The notes: generated by a model from the sequence alone, not told the origin. A stretch of 64,000 nucleotides of DNA from Nocardia terpenica (GCF_013186535.1 NZ_JABMCZ010000002.1:372001-436000), one strand, 5' to 3'; shown: positions 45,274 to 54,336, counted from the first letter of the stretch. Numbers and translations: made by a program.

Positions 45274-46513
45274 GCGGGACGCCCGCGAATCTGTCGCTCA
45301 GGAAGTTCATTCCGCCGAAGGCCTCTCCGATGGCCGCGCCGTTGTGGGTGGGGAAGAGGGAGTGGACGGCCGTGAGGGTCGCGCCCTGGGCGCAGTAGCG
45401 GTTCAGCAGGGCGGAGAAGCCCGCGACGGGGATGACGTCGTCGGTTGTGCTGTGGTACAGGTACAGCGGGGTGTCGGGGGGCGTGCCGCCCAGCTCGTTC
45501 GGATCGGTGACGGCACGAAAGGCGGGGTGGGACAGGATGTTCGGGACCGAGGCGAAGTCATCCGCGTGTGCGCCGAAGTATTTCGGGACCAGGTCCGAGC
45601 CGCAGGCGGTGGCGTTCTCGGTCAGGGCGGCGCGGCCGCGGGCGTTGAGCAGGGTGGCCAATTCGGAGTCGGGGTGGTTGCGGGACAGCGCCAGCAGAAT
45701 GAGCAGGGCGAGGCCCGCCTGGGGGCCGCCGTCGACACGCCGGGCGATGGCCGGGATGTCGGCGGGCACGCCGCCGGTGGAGATGCCCGCGAACCGGATC
45801 TCGGGCGCGTAGTCGGGGCGCAGCTGGGCGGCCCACAGGGTGGCGAAGGCGCCGCCCGAATAACCCCATCCCCCAAGGGGACTCGCGGGTCCGACGCCGT
45901 CGGGGGCGAACCGCCGGGCGGCGCGGAGGCCGTCGAGCACCGCGTGGCCCGCGGTCACGCCGTCGAAGAAGCGGGAGTGCGGGCCCTCGTAGTCGCCGAC
46001 CACCAGCGCCCAGCCCCGGCGCAGCGCCTCCGCCATGAAGGGGACGTCGAGCATCGTGTTCACCATGCCGGGGTCGCGCCCGCCGCCCAGGGCGAACGAC
46101 GGCGCGCAGCGGGTGCCGAGGCTGTCCTCGGCGACCTGATACGCGAGCAGGGGGCGAGGCCCGGGCCAGGGCACCGGCGGCACGAGCACCGTCGCGACAT
46201 CGAGCGTCGGAGCGCCCTCGGAATCGGTTGTGCGATAACGCAATTGCCAGGCCGACACCGGGATCGGCAGGCCGAACACGGAGATACCGCGCACGCCGAG
46301 CAGCGCGCCGTTCGGCCGTGCCGCCAGGTCGGCGGGCGCGGCGTAGAACGGATCGTCGTCCGGGAACGGAATATCCGCCCGCGCAACGGGTATCGAGAAA
46401 GCGGCCAGCGCCAGCGCCGCCACACCGGCGATCACCGCCGACCGGAATCGCGACAATAGCGCTGAGCGACAAGAACTCTGCCGATCCGCCGCCGACCCAC
46501 ACGAAATCCCCAT
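45248..46513 (-). CDS. Secreted lipase (LIP family)
   Basis: 421 residues. A Sec signal peptide with hydrophobic core SAVIAGVAALALAAFSI and cleavage near ARADIPFP. The body matches secretory lipases of the LIP family known from Nocardia, Mycobacterium and Candida: YQVAEDSLGTRCAPS, GWALVVGDYEGPHSRF, nucleophile GYSGGAFATL, then the Asp in STTDDVIPVAG and the His in PTHNGAAIG. It would act outside the cell on triglycerides or esters. ATG 46513 has GGGAGG with 5-base spacing, better than the upstream Met codons. The gap 46514-46763 holds no recognisable gene. Confidence 0.83.
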   Translation of the reverse strand: MGISCGSAADRQSSCRSALLSRFRSAVIAGVAALALAAFSIPVARADIPFPDDDPFYAAPADLAARPNGALLGVRGISVFGLPIPVSAWQLRYRTTDSEGAPTLDVATVLVPPVPWPGPRPLLAYQVAEDSLGTRCAPSFALGGGRDPGMVNTMLDVPFMAEALRRGWALVVGDYEGPHSRFFDGVTAGHAVLDGLRAARRFAPDGVGPASPLGGWGYSGGAFATLWAAQLRPDYAPEIRFAGISTGGVPADIPAIARRVDGGPQAGLALLILLALSRNHPDSELATLLNARGRAALTENATACGSDLVPKYFGAHADDFASVPNILSHPAFRAVTDPNELGGTPPDTPLYLYHSTTDDVIPVAGFSALLNRYCAQGATLTAVHSLFPTHNGAAIGEAFGGMNFLSDRFAGVPPTPGCSIR

Positions 46514-46763
46514 AACCGCCTCCCGCATCGTCGCCCCGATGCGAAGGCACGGTGAGCGCCTGTCGCAGCGACCGCGCCCCACCATCGGATCATCACGGTA
46601 TCGCCGAGATACCCGCAGGTCAACGACTTAGGCGTGTCCGCGCGGGGGCGTGTTGATCGGTGACGTGGCAACCGAGCGGCGCGATGGCTGGCCGGGCATG
46701 ATCGTCTTCGACACACCCGCCATGTCGGCCTTCGAGGGCACCGGGCTGGCCACGGCTGGCTCG

Positions 46764-49025
46764 TCAGTCCGAGGCGGGGATCCAGGCCGGGTGCCACATG
46801 CGGCCACCTTCGGTCCAGTTCATGTAGCGCACGGTGCCGGTGATCTTGGGGGTCACCCAGGCCGCGCCCTTGCGCTCGTCGGGGGTGAGGTCGTTGGCGA
46901 ACGGGCTGGTCTTGCGGTCCAGGCGGTGCAGGCGGGTGGTCAGGTCGGTCATCTCCTGTTCGCTGAAGCCGGTGCCGACCCGGCCCACGTAGTACAGCCG
47001 CCCCTCGTGCGGCACGCCGATGAGCAGCGAGGCGAACTGCCGGACGTCGCTGCGCCGCCAGCCGCCGACCACCACCTGCTGGGTGCGCCAGTTGCGGGTC
47101 TTGAGCCAGGATTGGCCGCGGCGGCCCGGCAGATACACCGAATCCTTGCGCTTGGCGATCACCCCCTCCATGGCGTGCTCCTGGCTGTAGCGCAGCGCCT
47201 CGGCGCCCGACCCGTCGATCCGGGGCGGGACCACCAGCGAGGGCGCGCGCCCGGCCAACGCCTCGAGCACCCGCCGCCGATCCGAATATCGTTTGCGCAG
47301 TAGCGAAGTGCCGTCCAGATAGAGCACGTCGAAGGCGACGAACACCGCCCGCGCCGCATCGTGTTGCAGCAGACCGAGATTCGCGGCGCCGTGATCGTCG
47401 AACACCACCGCCTCGCCGTCGAGAACGGCGCTGTGCCCGGCCAATTCGGTACCGAGCGCGGCCAGGCGCGGATAGCGGCCGGTGACCACGTTCCCGGCGC
47501 GGCTGCGCAACACGACCGCGCCGGAATCGATCTCGGCGATCAGGCGGAACCCGTCCCACTTGGTCTCGAAGGCCCATTCGTCGGCGTCGAGATCCGAGAC
47601 GTCGCCGGGGGTGGCGAGCATGGGGGTCAACCCGCGCGGCATCGCGGTGGGCTGCCGCGACTTTCCGCTGCCCGGTATCGACACCTCCTGCCGGGGCTCG
47701 GATTTCATCAGGTGCATGAGCCACTGCTTGCCCTCGGTCCGGATCAGGGCGTAGCGCCCGTCCAGGCGGTGGCCGTGCAGGCGGACGATGACCTCGTCCT
47801 CGCGCCACTTCTCGGTCTCGTAGGTGCCGGAGTCCCAGATGGTCATGGTGCCGCCGCCATATTCGCCCTTGGGGATGGTGCCGTGGAAGTCGAGGTACTC
47901 CAGCGGATGGTCCTCGGTGTGCACGGCCAGGCGATTCTCGTCGCGGGAGGTGGGCGGGCCCTTCGGCACCGCCCAGGACACCAGCACGCCGCCGCGCTCC
48001 AGCCGCAGATCCCAGTGCAGGCGGCGGGCGTGATGCTCCTGGATGACGAACCTGTCCCCCGCGCCCTCGGCGGGCGGGCCCGACGGGACCGGCTCGGGGG
48101 TGCGGGCCGGGTCGCGGCGGGCGCGGTAGGTGTCGAGTCGGTCCGAATCTCGCTGCGGCAGCGGCGGATCGAGCCCGGCGATGAGGTCGCCGCGGTCGCG
48201 CCAGCGGGCCAGCACCTCGTCGAAGGTGAGCTGGCGCAGGCGTTTGCGGTCCTCGATCTCGGCCCAGGTGCGCGGTGCCGCCACCGTCGGGTGGGTGCGG
48301 CCGCGCAGCGAATACGGCGCGATGGTGGTCTTGGACGGGTTGTTCTGGCTCCAGTCGACGAAGACCTTGCCCGGGCGGGCCCGCTTCGCCATGGTGGCGG
48401 TGACCAGGTCGGGGTGCAGCTTCTCCAGGCCGGTGGCGACCTGTTTGGCGACGGTGGACGCGCCCTTCGCGCTCAGCACCCGATCCAGCGGGACGTAGAC
48501 GTGAATTCCCTTGCTGCCGCTGGTGACCGGATACGCCTGCAGCCCGACGTCGCGCACGGTGTCGCGAATGGACAGGGCCACCCGGGCGCACTGGGCCAGT
48601 TCGACATCGGGGCCCGGGTCGAGATCGAAGACCAGGCGGGTGATCGGCCCGCGCTCGCCGTCGGCGAAACGCCATTGCGGCACATGGATTTCCAGCGCCG
48701 CCTGCTGCCCCAGCCAGGCCAGGCCCGCGACCGAATCGATGACCGGATACACCACGCGGCGGTCGGAATGCGCGACGGTGTGGCGGTGGATCCACCGGGG
48801 GGCGTGCGCGGCCAGATTCTTCTCGAAGAACGAGGGCTCCTCGACACCGTTCGGCCAGCGCTTGCGGGTGACCGCGCGCCCGGCGATATGCGGCAGCAGG
48901 GCGGGCGCGATCTCGGTGAAATAGTCGATGACCTGGCCTTTGGTGGTGCCCGTGGCCGGGTACAGCACCTTGTCGAGGTTGTTCAGCTCAACCTCGATGC
49001 CCCCGAAGTCGCGGCGCGACACCAT
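46764..49025 (-). CDS. ligD: Multifunctional non-homologous end-joining DNA ligase LigD
   Basis: 753 residues in the Mycobacterium order: primase-polymerase domain (residues 1-290; LVFDLDPGP holds the catalytic Asp pair), 3'-phosphoesterase domain (HHARRLHWDLRLERGGVLVS near residue 335), then ATP-dependent ligase domain with the adenylation Lys in ETKWDGFRLIAEI, DGEAVVFD, MEGVIAKRKDS and LKTRNW. It repairs double-strand breaks together with Ku. No ku gene is in this window. The ligase domain is complete; it ends RMWHPAWIP. GTG or ATG at 49025 is the start. Confidence 0.93.
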   Translation of the reverse strand: MVSRRDFGGIEVELNNLDKVLYPATGTTKGQVIDYFTEIAPALLPHIAGRAVTRKRWPNGVEEPSFFEKNLAAHAPRWIHRHTVAHSDRRVVYPVIDSVAGLAWLGQQAALEIHVPQWRFADGERGPITRLVFDLDPGPDVELAQCARVALSIRDTVRDVGLQAYPVTSGSKGIHVYVPLDRVLSAKGASTVAKQVATGLEKLHPDLVTATMAKRARPGKVFVDWSQNNPSKTTIAPYSLRGRTHPTVAAPRTWAEIEDRKRLRQLTFDEVLARWRDRGDLIAGLDPPLPQRDSDRLDTYRARRDPARTPEPVPSGPPAEGAGDRFVIQEHHARRLHWDLRLERGGVLVSWAVPKGPPTSRDENRLAVHTEDHPLEYLDFHGTIPKGEYGGGTMTIWDSGTYETEKWREDEVIVRLHGHRLDGRYALIRTEGKQWLMHLMKSEPRQEVSIPGSGKSRQPTAMPRGLTPMLATPGDVSDLDADEWAFETKWDGFRLIAEIDSGAVVLRSRAGNVVTGRYPRLAALGTELAGHSAVLDGEAVVFDDHGAANLGLLQHDAARAVFVAFDVLYLDGTSLLRKRYSDRRRVLEALAGRAPSLVVPPRIDGSGAEALRYSQEHAMEGVIAKRKDSVYLPGRRGQSWLKTRNWRTQQVVVGGWRRSDVRQFASLLIGVPHEGRLYYVGRVGTGFSEQEMTDLTTRLHRLDRKTSPFANDLTPDERKGAAWVTPKITGTVRYMNWTEGGRMWHPAWIPASD

Positions 49026-49073
49026 CTTCGAAGTCTAGAGGGTGGCACCGACATCCCGGCAGCGCCGAGACGA

Positions 49074-49119
49074 CGACGGGCCGTTCACGTCCCGGATGGG
49101 GACAGCGAACGGCCCGTCG
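49074..49119. terminator. Hairpin after the antitoxin-like gene
   Basis: CGACGGGCCGTTC (49074-49086) pairs exactly with GAACGGCCCGTCG (49107-49119) in a 13-bp stem. It lies between the ends of the antitoxin-like gene (49129, minus) and the start of ligD, so it likely ends the transcript from the antitoxin-like gene. Confidence 0.6.
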
Positions 49120-49128
49120 GCGGGTAGT

Positions 49129-49371
49129 TCAGCCTTGCGGTTCGGCCGGTGGTTCCGGCGCGGGCGGCGGCGTTTCCGGCTGGTTCTGCTCGGGAACGGC
49201 GTTCTTGAGCGCGTCGGCGCCCTTGTTGATCTGGTCCGAGTATTTTCCTCCGGTTTTCTCATCGATGAATCCCCCGGCCTTGTCCACTGCCTCGTGGATC
49301 TTCTCAGCGTTCTCGGCGGCGGCATCGCGGCCCTTGCCGACCAAGCCCTTGAGCGTGTCCATCAGACTCAT
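49129..49371 (-). CDS. Antitoxin-like protein (Rv0909 family)
   Basis: 80 residues. The N-terminal helical part MDTLKGLVGKGRDAAAENAEK and GGFIDEKTGGKYSDQINKGADAL match the small proteins annotated as antitoxins of the Rv0909 type (MT0933-like, DUF4189-free), which occur beside SRPBCC toxin genes in mycobacteria. The C-terminal tail is Pro- and Glu-rich. No toxin gene is adjacent here; the downstream gene on this strand is ligD after a terminator and the upstream one is an MBL hydrolase. ATG 49371 is the start. Confidence 0.65.
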   Translation of the reverse strand: MSLMDTLKGLVGKGRDAAAENAEKIHEAVDKAGGFIDEKTGGKYSDQINKGADALKNAVPEQNQPETPPPAPEPPAEPQG

Positions 49372-49406
49372 CAGTCCTACTCCTTCACTCTCGGTCTCCG
49401 GTGGAT

Positions 49407-50564
49407 CTAGCGGACATCCTCCCACCATGAGACCTGCGGCGATAGCGCATTGGCATCGATACGTTGCCCGGGCAGCGGAACGGCGACGGTGGTTCCGGCC
49501 GCCCGGGCCGCGGTGACCAGCCGCCGGACCGGTTCGGACCAGCCGTGGAAGGCCAGATTGAAGGTGGCCCAGTGAATGGGCACCAGCAGGCCGTGCGCCG
49601 CGTCGCCGACACAGACGTCGGCGTGCGCGCGGACCGCCTCCTCCGGATTCATGTGCACGTCGGGCCAGTGCTCGTCGTAGGCGCCGATCGGGAGCAGGGT
49701 CAGGTCGAACGGGCCGAGCGTCGCGCCGATCTCGGCGAATGCCTTGGTGTAGCCGGTGTCGCCGCCGAAGTAGGCGCGATGGGCCGGGCCCGCGAACGCC
49801 CACGACGCCCACAGGGTGGTGTTGCGCACCAGGCCGCGTCCGGAGAAGTGCCGGGCCTCGGTACAGGTGATCGTCAGATCGCCGTCCCGGGCGCGGTCCA
49901 GCTCGGACAGGGAAACCGATGTGCCCCAATCCAATTCGACGATCCGCGCGTCGGGCACCTGCCACTTGCGCAGATGGGCGCCGATGCCGATCGGCACGAT
50001 GAACGGGGCGTCCTGGCTGTCCATCAGTGCACGGACCGTCTCCCGGTCCAGGTGGTCGTAGTGGTCGTGCGAGATGACGACGGCGTCCAGCCGGGGCAGG
50101 CGGTCCACCGGCAGCGGGACCGGGTGCAGGCGGGCGGGTCCGACCAGCGACGACGGCGAGACCCGCTCGCTCCATACCGGATCGGTGAGAATGCGGTAGC
50201 CGTCGATCTCCAGCAGCGCCGAGGCGTGGCCGTACCAGGTGACCGCCAGCGCCCCGGCCTCGTCCGGGGATTCGGGTTCGGCCAGCGGGATGCGGCCCAC
50301 CGGATGCCCCGCGCCGCGCCGGGTGAGCGCCGAGAACAGCAGGGACACACCGGATCCGGAGACGAACTGACTGCTCGGCTCGGTGTTGTGGAACTGCCGG
50401 TCGCGGTAGCCCGCCGAGCCGGTCGCCACCGGGGCGATCGCGGACACCGACGCGCCCAGCGCCGACGGGATTCCCCAGGCGGCCCGCACGATCCAGGTCA
50501 GGCCCACCGCACCGGCCGCGCCGAGGGCGACGCGCCGGGCGAGCGTGACGATCGGGCCGCCCAT
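49407..50564 (-). CDS. MBL-fold metallohydrolase (RomA/NAPE-PLD-like)
   Basis: 385 residues. An N-terminal hydrophobic segment (VALGAAGAVGLTWIV) may anchor it. The metallo-beta-lactamase motifs are complete: VISHDHYDHLD (H-x-H-x-D-H), HFSGRG, YFGGDTGY and the last His in VPIHWATFN. The sequence VTWYGHASALLEIDGYRILT belongs to the RomA/UlaG-like group that includes NAPE phospholipase D. ATG 50564 overlaps the stop of the upstream enoyl-CoA hydratase gene by one base. Confidence 0.82.
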   Translation of the reverse strand: MGGPIVTLARRVALGAAGAVGLTWIVRAAWGIPSALGASVSAIAPVATGSAGYRDRQFHNTEPSSQFVSGSGVSLLFSALTRRGAGHPVGRIPLAEPESPDEAGALAVTWYGHASALLEIDGYRILTDPVWSERVSPSSLVGPARLHPVPLPVDRLPRLDAVVISHDHYDHLDRETVRALMDSQDAPFIVPIGIGAHLRKWQVPDARIVELDWGTSVSLSELDRARDGDLTITCTEARHFSGRGLVRNTTLWASWAFAGPAHRAYFGGDTGYTKAFAEIGATLGPFDLTLLPIGAYDEHWPDVHMNPEEAVRAHADVCVGDAAHGLLVPIHWATFNLAFHGWSEPVRRLVTAARAAGTTVAVPLPGQRIDANALSPQVSWWEDVR

Positions 50565-51325
50565 CAGCGCCCCTCGAACTTCGCCGCGCGCTTCTCGGCC
50601 CGGGCCTGGCGCGCCTCCTGGGCGTCGGCGCTGAGCCAGGCGGCCTGTAGCGCCTCGGCCTGCTCGGGCGACGCGTCGTCGCGGGTGCCGTCGTCGTTCA
50701 ACACCAGCTTGAGGTGCCGCAGCGACAGCGGGGCGAGCTCGGCGATCGACTTCGCCCACGCCTGCGCGTCGGCGAGCGTGCCGATCCGGTTGGCGAAGCC
50801 GAAAGTGTATGCGTCGGCGGCGGATACGGTATCCGCGCCGAGCAGGACGGTGCGCGCCGGGCCGCCGCCGATGAGCGAGACCAGGCGGCGCACGGTCCAC
50901 CCGTCCACGGTGATGCCGAGTTTCGCGGCCGGGATGGCGAGGTAGGAATCGGGGCTCATCACCCGCAGGTCCGACGCCATCGCGAGCTGCACGCCCGCGC
51001 CGACCGCGCCACCGTTCACGGCGGCGATGACCGGAACCGGAAGGGACTCGATGGTGCGGAGCATGGCGCGCAGGCCGTCCAGGAAGGGCATCGAGTACAC
51101 CCCGGTCAGATCGGCGCCGGCGCTGAACACCGAGCCCTGGCCGGTGAGCACGATGACCCGGGCATCGGCGGCGGCGGTCGTGACGGCCTCGTGCAGCGCG
51201 GCCACCAGCTCCTCGTTGAGGGCGTTGCGGCGCTCCGGACGCTGTAGTTCGATGGTGACCACGTCGCCGTCGCGGCTCACTGCGAGCATCTGGCCTCCCC
51301 ATTCGTGCGGTTGTTCGATGTTCAT
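50564..51325 (-). CDS. Enoyl-CoA hydratase/isomerase-family protein
   Basis: 253 residues of the crotonase fold: TIELQRPERRNALNEELVAA, GSVFSAGADLTG (oxyanion-hole strand), VNGGAVGAGVQLAMASDLRV and a helical C-terminus with SLRHLKLVLNDDG. The Glu positions of true hydratases are not clearly both present (AKLGITVDGWT stands where the second catalytic Glu is expected), so isomerase or another crotonase activity is possible. ATG 51325 is the start; it is the first gene of the pair with the MBL hydrolase. Confidence 0.8.
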   Translation of the reverse strand: MNIEQPHEWGGQMLAVSRDGDVVTIELQRPERRNALNEELVAALHEAVTTAAADARVIVLTGQGSVFSAGADLTGVYSMPFLDGLRAMLRTIESLPVPVIAAVNGGAVGAGVQLAMASDLRVMSPDSYLAIPAAKLGITVDGWTVRRLVSLIGGGPARTVLLGADTVSAADAYTFGFANRIGTLADAQAWAKSIAELAPLSLRHLKLVLNDDGTRDDASPEQAEALQAAWLSADAQEARQARAEKRAAKFEGR

Positions 51326-51398
51326 GGGACCGACGTCCACTCTATGCGGCGTAAGGTTGCTTCTCCGTACCCGACGCACCCCGCGTACTGTGACGGCG

Positions 51399-52538
51399 GT
51401 GACCGCACCCGATTTCGAGATCCTGGTAATCGGCGCCGGGCAGGCCGGATTGTCCGCCGGATATCACCTCCAACGCCTCGGATTGCGGCCCGAACAGGAC
51501 TTTCTCATGGTGGACCAGGCGCCCGCACCGGGCGGGGCCTGGCAGTTCCGCTGGCCGTCGCTGACGCTGAGCACCGTGAATCGGGTGCACGACCTGCCCG
51601 GCATGTCGTTTGCCGAGACCTTGCCGACGGGCTCCGACAGCGTCCCCGCCGCTACCGCGGTTCCGCGGTACTTCGCGCTCTACGAGAAGCGCTTCGATCT
51701 GCGGGTGCGTCGGCCGGTCACCGTGCGGGTGGTGTGCGATCGTGCGACGGCGTCGACCTGCCCGGACGCCGAGGTGGACGGGCTGCTGCACGCGGAGACC
51801 GCGCCCGCGGATTCCCGTGTGCCCCTGGGCAATCCGGCGACCGTGCGGGTGCGCGGACTGATCAATGCCACGGGAACCTGGGACAAGCCGTTCATCCCGT
51901 ACTACCGCGGGGCGGAGACCTTCGCCGGGCGGCAGCTGCACGCGCACGACTATCGGACGGCGGCGGAATTCGCGGGCAAGCATGTGGTGGTGGTCGGGGC
52001 GGGGATTTCGGCGGTGCAGCTGCTGGACGAGATCTCGCAGGTCACGAGCACCACGTGGGTGTCGCGCACGCGGCCGCGGTGGCGGGAGGGTCCGTTCTCG
52101 GCCGACGACGGGCGGCGCGCGGTGGCCCTGGTCGAGGACCGGGTGCGCCGCGGGCTGCCGCCGCGCTCGGTGGTGTCGGTGACCGGGCTGCCCGTCGACG
52201 ACCGGGTCCGGGCGGCGCGCGCCCGCGGGGCGCTGGACTGGCATCCGATGTTCCGGCGCATCGAACCCGACGGGGTCCGCTGGGCCGACGACACCTTCCA
52301 GCCCGCCCAGGTCATCCTGTGGGCGACCGGTTTTCGTAGCGCCCTGGACCATCTCGCCCCGCTGCGCCTGCGCGGCCCCGGCGGCGGAATCACCATGTCC
52401 GGCCGCCTCGCCACCCAGGTCGCCGCCGACCCCCGCATCCACCTACTCGGTTACGGGCCGTCGGCCAGCACCATCGGAGCCAATCGAGCGGGGCGGGCCG
52501 CGGCGGCGGAGCTGACTACGTATTTGGGGTTGCGCTGA
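51399..52538 (+). CDS. FAD-dependent NADPH monooxygenase-like flavoprotein
   Basis: 379 residues. FAD-binding GAGQAGLSAGYHLQRLGLRP at the start, second nucleotide site VVGAGISAVQLLDEIS near residue 200, and a C-terminal ATGFRSALDHLAPLRLRGPGG motif (the ATG strand) common to flavin-containing monooxygenases of the CzcO type. It probably uses NADPH to oxidise a small molecule. Start: GTG 51399 lies 7 bases after a -10-like TACTGT (51386-51391), so leaderless translation is likely. Confidence 0.78.
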   Translation: MTAPDFEILVIGAGQAGLSAGYHLQRLGLRPEQDFLMVDQAPAPGGAWQFRWPSLTLSTVNRVHDLPGMSFAETLPTGSDSVPAATAVPRYFALYEKRFDLRVRRPVTVRVVCDRATASTCPDAEVDGLLHAETAPADSRVPLGNPATVRVRGLINATGTWDKPFIPYYRGAETFAGRQLHAHDYRTAAEFAGKHVVVVGAGISAVQLLDEISQVTSTTWVSRTRPRWREGPFSADDGRRAVALVEDRVRRGLPPRSVVSVTGLPVDDRVRAARARGALDWHPMFRRIEPDGVRWADDTFQPAQVILWATGFRSALDHLAPLRLRGPGGGITMSGRLATQVAADPRIHLLGYGPSASTIGANRAGRAAAAELTTYLGLR

Positions 52539-52550
52539 GGTCCCGCGACC

Positions 52551-53408
52551 TCAGACGTTCAGGCCCGCGGTGAATTCGGACGGGTCGGGGCCGACGCGTG
52601 AACCGGTGTCCAGGGCGGAGATGGTCCGCATCTGGTCCGGGCCGAGGTCGAAGGTGAATACGTCGAAGTTCTCTTGGATTCGGCTGGGGTTCACCGACTT
52701 CGGGATGACGATATTGCCGAGTTGCAGGTGCCAGCGGATGATCACCTGGGCCGGGGTGCGGCCGGTGTCGGCGGCGATCCGGGCGATGGTGGGGTCCTTC
52801 AGCTCCGCGCCCTGGCCCAGGGGGCTCCACGCCTCGGTGGCGATGCCCTGTTCGGCGTGGAAGGCGCGTAGCTCCGCCTGGCCGAGGCTGGGATGTAACT
52901 CGATCTGATTGACCGAGGGGGTCTCGCCGGTCTCGCCGATGACCCGCTCCAGATGGTCGCGGTTGAAGTTGGAGACGCCGATCGAGCGAATCAGGCCCTG
53001 CGACTTCAGCGATTGGAAGGCGCGGAAGGTGTCGACATAGCGGTCGGCCTGGGCGACCGGCCAGTGGATGAGATACAGGTCCAGGTAGTCCAGGCCGAGG
53101 CGCGCCATGCTGGCGTCGAAGGCGCGCAGCGTCGAGTCGTAGCCCTGTTCGGCGTTCCACAGCTTGGTGGTGACATAGACCTCGTCGCGCGGTAGCCCGA
53201 ATTCCCGGATGGCCCGGCCCACCTCGGCCTCGTTGCCGTAGATCGCCGCGGTGTCGATGCTGCGATATCCGGCCCGCAGGGCCGCGGTGACGGTGTCGAA
53301 CGCCTCCTCGTCGGCGACCTGGAACACGCCGAAACCGAGCTTGGGGATCACATTTCCGTCGTTGAGCACAACGGACGGCACTGAGCTGGACTCGCTGCGA
53401 AAGGTCAC
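52551..53408 (-). CDS. Aldo/keto reductase
   Basis: 285 residues with the AKR catalytic tetrad: Asp and Tyr in SIDTAAIYGNE near residue 50, Lys in VYVTTKLWN, His in YLIHWPVAQ. The C-terminal NADPH-binding region has IVIPKSVNPSRIQENF. It belongs to the AKR5-like (2,5-diketo-gluconate reductase) group. Start is GTG 53408 (VTFRSESSS), not the farther 53498: a consensus promoter sits just upstream and puts the transcript start on this GTG. It is divergent from the XRE gene. Confidence 0.87.
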   Translation of the reverse strand: MTFRSESSSVPSVVLNDGNVIPKLGFGVFQVADEEAFDTVTAALRAGYRSIDTAAIYGNEAEVGRAIREFGLPRDEVYVTTKLWNAEQGYDSTLRAFDASMARLGLDYLDLYLIHWPVAQADRYVDTFRAFQSLKSQGLIRSIGVSNFNRDHLERVIGETGETPSVNQIELHPSLGQAELRAFHAEQGIATEAWSPLGQGAELKDPTIARIAADTGRTPAQVIIRWHLQLGNIVIPKSVNPSRIQENFDVFTFDLGPDQMRTISALDTGSRVGPDPSEFTAGLNV

Positions 53409-53414
53409 CTTTCG

Positions 53415-53443
53415 ACCGTAGAAGGGGTTTGCCGAGCCGTCAA
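53415..53443 (-). promoter_or_regulatory. Promoter of the aldo/keto reductase gene
   Basis: On the minus strand: -35 TTGACG (53443-53438), 17-bp spacer, -10 TACGGT (53420-53415), then 6 bases to the GTG at 53408. The transcript would begin at the start codon and be leaderless. Confidence 0.65.
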
Positions 53444-53470
53444 CGACCCTCGGCGCGTGTTGGTACACAC

Positions 53471-53509
53471 TTGACAATCTGTTGTGTTTTCCTAACACTC
53501 TGTTGTGTG
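53471..53509 (+). promoter_or_regulatory. Promoter and direct-repeat operator of the XRE gene
   Basis: -35 TTGACA (53471-53476), 16-bp spacer, -10 TAACAC (53493-53498), then the GTG start at 53507. Two copies of TCTGTTGTGT lie at 53479-53488 and 53500-53509, 21 bp apart (two helix turns), one in the spacer and one over the transcript start, well placed for autorepression by the XRE protein. Confidence 0.6.
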
Positions 53510-53797
53510 AGCCCAGTCCGAAGGGGGGAAACCCTCCCGATTTTCAATCGAATCGCGGTCTTGCGGGCGGAGCATCGAATGAGTCGCGCGGCCCTCGCCG
53601 AGGCCGTCAACGTCAATACCCAGACCATCGGCGCGCTCGAGCGTGGCGATCACTACCCCAGCCTCGATCTGGCCCTGCGCATCTGCGACGTGTTCGGCCT
53701 GCCGGTCGAGGCGGTGTTCTCCCGCACCGAGTTCAGCCCACTGTCGGCCGAGCTCTACCGCCGCCCCGGCCCCGCAGCCCAGGAAGGACAGTCATGA
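53507..53797 (+). CDS. Small XRE-family regulator
   Basis: About 96 residues. The helix-turn-helix NRIAVLRAEHRMSRAALAEA and VNVNTQTIGALERGDHYPSL is of the compact type found with small membrane partners, followed by DLALRICDVFGLPVEAVFS. GTG 53507 is the likely start, at the transcript start of the promoter upstream (leaderless). A shorter start near PIFNRIAV would fit the family better but has no standard codon. Its stop overlaps the next gene by 4 bases (ATGA). Confidence 0.7.
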   Translation: MSPVRRGETLPIFNRIAVLRAEHRMSRAALAEAVNVNTQTIGALERGDHYPSLDLALRICDVFGLPVEAVFSRTEFSPLSAELYRRPGPAAQEGQS

Positions 53798-54336
53798 CCC
53801 ACCCGAGCATCGGCCTGCTGGATCGCTACCAGGAGTATCGAGTCCGCCGCTGGCAGGAGCGCGAGCAGAAGACGGCCGGGATGCTGCCCGGCTGGCGCAC
53901 TCGCGCGCGGCGACGCACGCTCGTGATCGTCGTCGCCGCGGCGATTATCACGATGTTCGTGATCGGCCTGCTGTGCGTGTTCGACCTGCGCTGGTTGCCG
54001 GTGGCCCTGATACCCGTGGCGCTGGGGTTCATTCCCGCGTGGGGCATTCTGCGCATCACCCTCGACAGTCACGACAACGCGCCCGATCAGGCACTCGACG
54101 AGATGGAGATCGAGCAGCGCAATACCGCCCGATCCATGGGGCTCGCGGTAACCCAGGGACTCACGGTGATCCCGGTCTTCTACCTGATCCTGATCGGGGC
54201 ATTCCTCCCCGACGCCGACGCCTTCCGCACGGCATACGCCGGTGGCACCATGGCCCTGGCCGCCCTCCTCGCCGGTGGTTGCACCCCCGGGATGATCCTG
54301 GCCTGGACCCGCCCGGACCCGGACCCCGAGCCCTGA
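53794..54336 (+). CDS. Membrane protein partner of the XRE regulator
   Basis: 180 residues with four hydrophobic segments: TLVIVVAAAIITMFVIGLLC, LPVALIPVALGFIPAWGIL, LTVIPVFYLILIGAFL and TMALAALLAGGCTPGMIL. The remainder is charged and cytoplasmic. XRE-type regulators of this compact kind are often coupled to a DUF2178-like or similar membrane protein that modulates them; here the ATGA overlap supports such a pair. The exact family is not certain. Confidence 0.6.
   Translation: MTHPSIGLLDRYQEYRVRRWQEREQKTAGMLPGWRTRARRRTLVIVVAAAIITMFVIGLLCVFDLRWLPVALIPVALGFIPAWGILRITLDSHDNAPDQALDEMEIEQRNTARSMGLAVTQGLTVIPVFYLILIGAFLPDADAFRTAYAGGTMALAALLAGGCTPGMILAWTRPDPDPEP

Noticed and set aside
46640..46763. 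Short frame after ligD on the minus strand (DEPAVASPVPSKADMAGV-like)
   Set aside because: No start codon with ribosome binding site and no recognisable family; could be remnant DNA but cannot be supported.
46764..49025. Expected ku gene beside ligD
   Set aside because: None of the neighbouring frames resembles Ku; it must be elsewhere in the genome.
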